Below, in pieces: positions 58,615-64,000 of a DNA stretch of 64,000 nt. The position numbers and the translations under genes were made by a program. Location of the stretch: assembly GCA_030248065.1 (NCBI GenBank), contig JASAMV010006826.1:1-64000 (forward strand), read 5' to 3'. This DNA is from Rhynchonema sp. JSB1_4 (lineage: Eukaryota > Nematoda > Chromadorea > Monhysterida > Xyalidae). Every line of letters starts with the position of its first letter. The first letter of the stretch is position 1. A model generated the notes under the pieces. That model searched no databases. It was not told the origin of the DNA and was given only the letters and a program-made list of their open reading frames with translations.

Positions 58615-59617
58615 ATGGACACGGTCAAAAGTGGTATTCTGCCCAGGCCTACCGTAGTCACAAGTGCTCATTCTTTTCAGGTCATGGTCAAAAACGAATT
58701 TTCTTTTTTTCACGTTTCCCGCATTTTGTGAATTCCCAGAAAAAGCAGAAGAGATAGGAAACCATTTTTTCGACCACTTTCATCAACGTACAAACAACCA
58801 TACTCACACCGAAATGTGTTCCTTCCAGCAAATAGTCGCAGCCTTTTTTGTGGTTCATTTAAGCTGGTTGCACAACCCTTTTAAAGGAAAATTATTTGTA
58901 CCCGGAGCTTTCCGGTTAAGCCCCTGAAACTCTATTCGCTAGTGGGTGGGAAATCGGATTTTAAAAATTATTTTTAATCCCAAATAGAGCCCCATGGGGC
59001 TTTATTCCAACCGTCTTCCGAATAAAGCCCCATGTAAAATTTTTGTACTTTTTGAATGTGGTTCATACCTGGTTGCAACGCGCTCTTGTGTCATATGGAT
59101 ACTCGGTATAGACGCAATTCAGGTAAATACGAGAGAAAGGTAAAACCGTTGACCAAAAAGTACGATTATTAAGTAAAATATCTGGTTTTGTTCCTTTTTT
59201 ATCGGTAAATTTACACCATCAACAAAGGCAGCCGAACGAAAAAAATACCGAATAAAGCCACATGGGGCTCTATTTAGAACACTTGCCGAATAATGCCCCA
59301 CCGGGGCTCTATTCGGTGGGCTGTAACCGGAAAACTCTGATAAGTTATCAGACGTTTCGCCGTAGGGCTATTTATATAGAAATTGAACATTCATTGACGC
59401 CGGCGCCAAAAATTTCGACGTCACAAACTGATGCAGCACGAAATCAAAACGGCTCTATAAAAAGCTACGAAATTCATACATATCGTTCTGTTCTAGCCTA
59501 AACAAACAATATTGCAAACAAACAATTTACACTTGCACAGCAGACTGTCAAAGTTGACCTTTCGTTTAGAAACGCGCGTCTGCTGCTGCTTGCTCAGCGT
59601 GCGATGTTTCAAGCTTA

Positions 59618-60777
59618 GGGCGGCCTTACGTAAAACTAGGAAATAGGAAATATTTCGGTTGATGGAAGGCTGATTACCATTGTAATCAGTACACCCTGCA
59701 GAGGCTCTGGGGGGAAGACTGATTACAAATTAAATGAAGCCATAATCAGCCTTCCCCCCAAGGCCCAATCTCAGGAAGGCTGATTACGCATGCTGTAGCG
59801 TGTATATAATCAGCCTTCCTGGGTTGGGCTGCTGGGGGGAAGACTGATTACGCTGACTGAATTACGCGGAACGCGCGTATGGCCGGTGTGGCGTGAAGCA
59901 CGAGCTGGTGTTGGGGTCTGGCCCCAATTGACTGCAGCAGTAAATAGCAGTTGGGCACTAATGTTTCACGTCGTTGACAGTCTCGAGTTGGTAGTGTCCG
60001 TGATGTTTCACTTGGCTTAGGCTTAAGCTTAGGCTCCGTCCAGCCTGAGCCAAATGAAACATCGCAGGCCTGTAAAACAGCGAGGTAATAATCATTGACG
60101 TGAAACATTACGTGCGGTCGTTCCAATTCCAAAGCAGTTGCATCCGGACCAGATCGCTGGGAACGAACTGTCCCACAACCGATTCGGGTTTATCCGTTTT
60201 ATTTTTCAATCCGTAATCAGTCTTCCCCCCAGCGCAGCTGAGTCGGGTTTATCAGCTTTATCAGGTTTATCAGCTTTATCCGGGTTATTTGTAATCAGTC
60301 TTCCCCCCAGCGCAAGGGAGTCGGGTTTATCAGGTTTATCAGCTTTATCCGTTTTATTTATAATCAGTCTTCCCGGCACGAATATTTCCTATTTCCTAGT
60401 TTCAAAAAGTAGGAATTAGGAAATAGGAAATATTTCCTATTTCCTAGTTGTCTTTTCGAAACTAGGAAATAGGAAATTTTGTCACCGTGTCCCGACACCA
60501 TAGACAAGCCTACTTGTAAGACAACTGACGGAATATTTATTAGCCAAGCATGCATTGTGCATATACAGGCAACTCTCTCAAAACATTTTGTTGAGCTGCG
60601 TTGCCGTTTGGTTCTGCTGATTGTGCCAAACATTTCCTATTTCCTAGTTTCGAAAAAACAACTAGGAAATAGGAAATAGGAAATATTTCCTATTTCCTAG
60701 TTTCGTCTCAAGTTTCCTAAAAAATAGTTTTAACACGCAAAAGAGTTCCTATTTCCTAGTTTTACGTAAGGCCGCCC
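59618..60777. mobile_element. Harbinger-like MITE with TTA target duplication
   Basis: 1160 bp with ends GGGCGGCCTTACGTAAAACT and AGTTTTACGTAAGGCCGCCC as a perfect inverted repeat that continues into AGGAAATAGGA. The 3-bp direct repeat TTA flanks it (59615-59617, 60778-60780), as in PIF/Harbinger insertion. No transposase. The inside holds many copies of AGGAAATAGGAAATATTTCC and of (T)AATCAG(C/T)CTTCC words in both orientations, and three to four near copies of the GATGTTTCA word. Confidence 0.82.
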
Positions 60778-61143
60778 TTACGTCGAACTTTTTCATACCG
60801 AGGTTTCCACCGACCTTTACACCCAACTGACCTTTATTCCGTATCGAAAATATCACCCACAGTTACACGTTGATTTCATTTAGGGCCGTTTCATGCCTCA
60901 GCGCAAAGTTCAGAGAAAAGTTAAATTCTGAATAAGCGTTCAAGTGCGTGAACAAAAAACATAATGAGACGCCGATTGTCAAACAATACATTTTATTCGT
61001 AATATTCCAGGCACCCAAAGCCGAACACGAACGATATTCTGTGTTCACAAATCATAAAGCAACAAAAGGATCTGTCGACGTCAGCGTTTTACTGTAGACT
61101 TGATAATACTTCTTGTTTCGTCAGCTCACAGCTCGGCACAACC
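60778..61143. other. 3' flank of the YHYH gene, no gene seen
   Basis: This stretch between the Harbinger-like element and the YHYH stop codon holds a poly(A)-type hexamer on the minus strand (AATAAA at 60997-60992, about 150 nt after the stop). Nothing else recognisable. Confidence 0.55.
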
Positions 61144-62581
61144 CTAATCCATAATTTCTTCCAACGGGAATGAGCACGGGGGCCTTGGTTGAATGAGTCG
61201 ATTACCATAGCCATACATCATACCATATATTCCAGGCATGATGAACGGGTACTGAAACACCCAGTTTTGACGTCCTTGGAAAGCAGAGAAATTCAAGATA
61301 CATACCTCCGGAGTGAAAAAATAAGCATAATCTCCAGTCTTGAAGGACATGTCGCCATTAGCGGCAGACGCATCACTGCTGAATTGATATCCATTGGCTT
61401 TGTCCAGATTACCACCAGCAGTCGTTTCGTTATAGGTGTAGTGAGAGGCATCGCATCCACTTTCTCCGCTCGTTTTCCTGCGGTTTTGTCTGACTTTATT
61501 CTCGCTTTACTTGAATTAGAAACCCTTGTAAGAGTTGTCTAACACATAGTTTGACTTCATGGCTTCAGTCTTGCCATTTATCGTTACATCACACTTTCCG
61601 TACACAGGAAATCCGTCGTACATGTGGCCCATCAGTTGACATTCATCCCAGCCCTACAAGGATCAATGGAGTTCGTTTTCTAACTATAAAAAGTCCTGGA
61701 AAATTTGGTCGATCATTGAGCCCGCTACTATCCTACCTTAATGCAAACAGGTGCTTTGTGGTAATGATACGTGCATGTGCCATCCGCATGACCGTCACAG
61801 CTATCGAACGTTGCTTTCTCAGTCAATGCTGCTACATTGCACGTGGGCTCCGCCGATTTATGATTGAAAAGCAGACCACCTGAAAATTAACGTGACGCCC
61901 CAATTTTGATATTGACAGAACTTGGGTGGTTTATGATACTCACCGCTCACAGAAATTCCGACAGCGCCAAGATGTGTTTCGATCATTTCTGTGCCTTTCG
62001 GCGGTTTGTTATAAAACAGCATAGCTTTGTAGTGTTCGCACGCAACATTAGGATTAGCGTGTTCTTGGTTTATCTAAAAGCATTGGCATTGATGGAACGG
62101 CAGCTTATGACAATTGTGTCCAAAACCAGTCACCCACCGACCTGATAACAATGGTTCGGAATACTGTTGGTCACGATGAGAATATAGTCATAGCCATAAT
62201 ACTTGACGTTTTTGCGCATGTAAAAGCTTCCGACACGGGATGTGGTCGTGTCGCAAGCTGCAGTGCCCATCACGCATTCATCACGATTCCGTTGATAGCA
62301 GCTGCTGGATGTGTTCATATACAATGCAATCACACGGTCTGCGATTTGCTCTTCGCTCAGATTTAGTGACGAAATCGAAGCTGGTGTGATCGACATGCTG
62401 TTAAAACCACTGAAAAAAGATCTATTGTATGATTATCCCATCGATCTGTTCAGATCAGCAAGTGTCCTCACGTGCAATCTCCATTTCCATCCGAATACTT
62501 GTAGTCCGACGTTGGTCGTTGTGGAGGCCAAGCACCAGCAACGACCGCAATTAGGGACCAACGCAAGAATTGCGTATTCAT
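61144..62581 (-). CDS. Secreted YHYH-domain protein
   Basis: Seven exons (62581-62472, 62409-62142, 62073-61944, 61879-61737, 61653-61544, 61477-61306, 61251-61144), all phases consistent, 346 residues. An N-terminal signal peptide (MNTQFLRWSLIAVVAGAW) is followed by a Cys-rich first half. Exons 4-5 carry the YHYH signature: DGHADGTCTYHYHKAPVC then GHMYDGFPVYGKC. The C-terminal part GNLDKANGYQF and YAYFFTPEYPFIMPGIYG matches the usual family end. The biochemical role of YHYH proteins is not established; the histidines and the aspartate suggest metal binding, which is inference. Exon 5 ends at GT|GTTAGA, chosen because only that donor keeps frame. Family members are common in bacteria and scattered in marine invertebrates. 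Confidence 0.88.
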
Positions 62582-62865
62582 TATTGCGATTCGGGTAGCT
62601 ATGCTTCGCTGGCCCAAACGTTGACAATGATGAGACAATTTATCTATTGTGAAACCGATTATCATACCGGCCCACCTGCAGCTGAGCAAATATTATACCT
62701 ATTTTATATTCAATACTTCATTGTCTCACTCAATACATACAAAAGCCCCCCCCCCATGCCCACACTTACACTTGTGTTCTTTCCTTTCAAGGGATTTTGA
62801 AGTGTTTGTGGCTTATTGCATAGACTTGACTTGCTCAGTGCATTGACTTGCCAGGAATGTACTGA

Positions 62866-62972
62866 GTGCAGTAATGTTGGTGTGTTTCGCCCTGTTTTCG
62901 CGGGCAGACCAAGGCGCCAGGGCTCGTCAGTGCGAACGCCGCACTTGCAAATTTGCCGCCAAAAACGCTCAC
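62866..62972. repeat. Dispersed repeat, second subfamily, copy 2
   Basis: GCAGTAATGTTGGTGTGTTT, CGCC, GGCGCCAGGGCTCGTCAGTG, CGAACGCCGC, GCCGCCAAAAA; alignable over about 100 bp with 45276-45380. Confidence 0.7.
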
Positions 62973-63243
62973 CGGCAGATCTTATTACTGGATTGCAACA
63001 TTACTGCATGCAAACTTATAGACAGAGTTTCGTCACATCTGTATAGGGACTGACTGTGAAACAGCATGTCCGCTTCAAACCGAGATTTTCCCCTTCAAGA
63101 GCGGCTCTTACCGGAAATAAGTGGAAAATGGACCTTCGGACCAAAAATAAAAAATCCAGCACCGGGGGGGCTCGGGAGCTCTAAGCGAAAAACTGGGTGT
63201 TTTCAACATTGTCAGCAGGATAATTTTAGAACAAAGCCCGGTC

Positions 63244-63296
63244 ACAGAACCTTAACACTTACCTTAACACTAACACTAACACTGACACTAACGTAA
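63244..63296 (+). repeat. ACTAAC microsatellite
   Basis: TTAACACTTACCTTAACACT then AACACTAACACTGACACTAA. Six-base units of the type ACACTA with interruptions, about eight units. Interstitial, short, and not at a contig end. Confidence 0.8.
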
Positions 63297-63512
63297 CGTG
63301 ACTGCTGATTTGGCAAACGTTACACGTGCACGTTATGGCATACAACGTGGTACGTGACGATTTTCTCTTTCTCTTTCTTTTTCTCTGTTTTGTAAGTTCG
63401 CCACCTCCGAAATCGGGTTGGTGTTGACATAGTTTGCCTCATAAAAGAGAAAATCCTTTGCGTTTTTGACAGTGATCGGAAGGAAACAGAGAAGCTAGAC
63501 ACTTCTTGACGC

Positions 63513-63730
63513 GTCAAGAACTGTATGCTACGCCCGGGCGTAACGACCACTTCTTGACTACGCGGACAAGAAAGACAGAAATAATAATACACAGTCAAGA
63601 AGTGTGCTTTACGCCTGGGCGTAAAGACCACTTCTTGACTACGCGGACAAGAAAGACAAGAAAGACAGAAATTATGTTTTAGCGTCAAGAAGTGTGCGTT
63701 ACGGCTGGGCGTAAAGACCATTTCTTGACT
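63513..63730. repeat. Array of three tandem hairpin units
   Basis: Three units start at 63514, 63594 and 63684. Each contains GTCAAGAAGTGTGCTTTACG, CC(T/C)GGGCGTAA and ACCACTTCTTGACTA, so the two halves of each unit are inverted repeats centred on ACGCCNGGGCGT. Units are linked by CGCGGACAAGAAAGACAGAA. Spacing is 80 and 90 bp, the longer one having an extra GACAAGAAA. Confidence 0.88.
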
Positions 63731-64000
63731 ATGAGAGATAACAGTTCTAATCTAAACACTTAGCTCTTCTTAATGAATCACTTTAGCGCTTGTGTGTGAG
63801 AGATACTAGTGTTTTTTGTGTGCACCAACAAATCCATGGCAGTTTATGTGAATGGAAATTGGCCGAAACTTATACAACAATGAACACTCCTGAAATTCTC
63901 CCTAGTTTTATGTAGCGAGCAACTTTCACTGTGTGGAAGATTTGAACATTTAATGAGGTTATACGTACATGTGCAGGGCGTTGGCTTGAGAGCTAAATAT

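Larger units (their letters stand above)
20280..60010. repeat. Dispersed 10-mer TGATGTTTCA, 22 exact copies
   Basis: Exact copies (either strand) start at 20280, 21234, 23387, 24926, 26219, 29193, 30143, 31491, 31897, 32196, 34127, 34259, 34411, 35346, 35844, 38913, 39909, 40495, 41319, 48596, 52905 and 60001. No copy was seen before 20 kb. In a sequence of this length and composition fewer than one would be expected on both strands. Flanks show no common extension. Two copies (34411, 40495) form the acceptor of SLC6 exon 5 (TGATGTTTCAG); three lie in coding exons, where the complement reads ETS (24926, 31897, 48596). Confidence 0.85.

Noticed and set aside
60001..60056. Inverted pair TGATGTTTCA ... 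TGAAACATCG as the ends of a small transposon
   Set aside because: The flanks show no target duplication and other copies of the word are not paired this way.
63244..63296. ACTAAC repeats as telomeric DNA
   Set aside because: Too short and interrupted, and followed by ordinary unique sequence.
63513..63730. Regular repeats that could be taken for a CRISPR array
   Set aside because: Animal genome context, only three units, repeats longer than spacers and themselves hairpins; no cas genes.
1..64000. tRNA, rRNA and snRNA genes
   Set aside because: I looked for T-loop GGTTCGAATCC-type sequences with matching stems and for conserved rRNA/snRNA words and found none that fold plausibly by eye.

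Overview
The window is nuclear DNA of an invertebrate animal, probably bilaterian. Its genes are split into many short exons, and introns end in pyrimidine-rich (T)TTCAG acceptors. The gene set is metazoan: an UNC-5 netrin receptor, two SLC6 transporters, PEX2, the splicing factor RBM17/SPF45, macin-type antimicrobial peptides and a YHYH-domain secreted protein. Macins are best known from Hydra, annelids and molluscs, so a spiralian is a reasonable guess, but the sequence does not settle the phylum.

Layout. 1-7.2 kb: no gene that can be supported. 7.26-31.2 kb (+): a fifteen-exon unc-5 gene whose introns hold a hAT-like MITE (8.2-8.9 kb), an LTR retroelement with gag and protease but no pol (19.0-22.5 kb), and a roughly 4.2 kb inverted-repeat insertion with subterminal minisatellites (25.3-29.6 kb). 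31.9-35.8 kb and 37.7-41.9 kb (-): two tandem SLC6 genes, each of 14 exons with matching phases and nearly identical exon lengths, convergent with unc-5. 42-46.3 kb: no gene seen. 46.4-49.8 kb (-): three macin-like secreted cysteine-rich peptides, two complete and one with an unresolved first exon. 50.5-52.8 kb (-): PEX2, five exons. 53.2-56.2 kb (-): RBM17/SPF45, twelve exons including a 22-nt microexon. 56.3-60.8 kb: a nest of palindromic and TIR elements, including a Harbinger-like MITE with a TTA target duplication. 61.1-62.6 kb (-): a seven-exon YHYH-domain gene with a signal peptide. 62.7-64 kb: dispersed repeat copies and an array of three hairpins.

Functional links are limited: unc-5 and the SLC6 pair suggest neuronal or membrane roles, PEX2 and RBM17 are housekeeping genes, and the macins form a small local defence-peptide family. 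Exon joins were worked out by hand from reading frame, splice sites and known protein families; they have not been tested against transcripts.

The most unusual non-gene signals are: the 10-mer TGATGTTTCA, in 22 exact copies on both strands between 20 and 60 kb and in none seen in the first 20 kb; a 33-bp hAT-like element with perfect 8-bp target duplications; an LTR that appears to supply the splice acceptor of an unc-5 exon; frequent GTTNGT-type donors in minus-strand genes but none in unc-5; and a GC-AG intron shared by both SLC6 paralogues.
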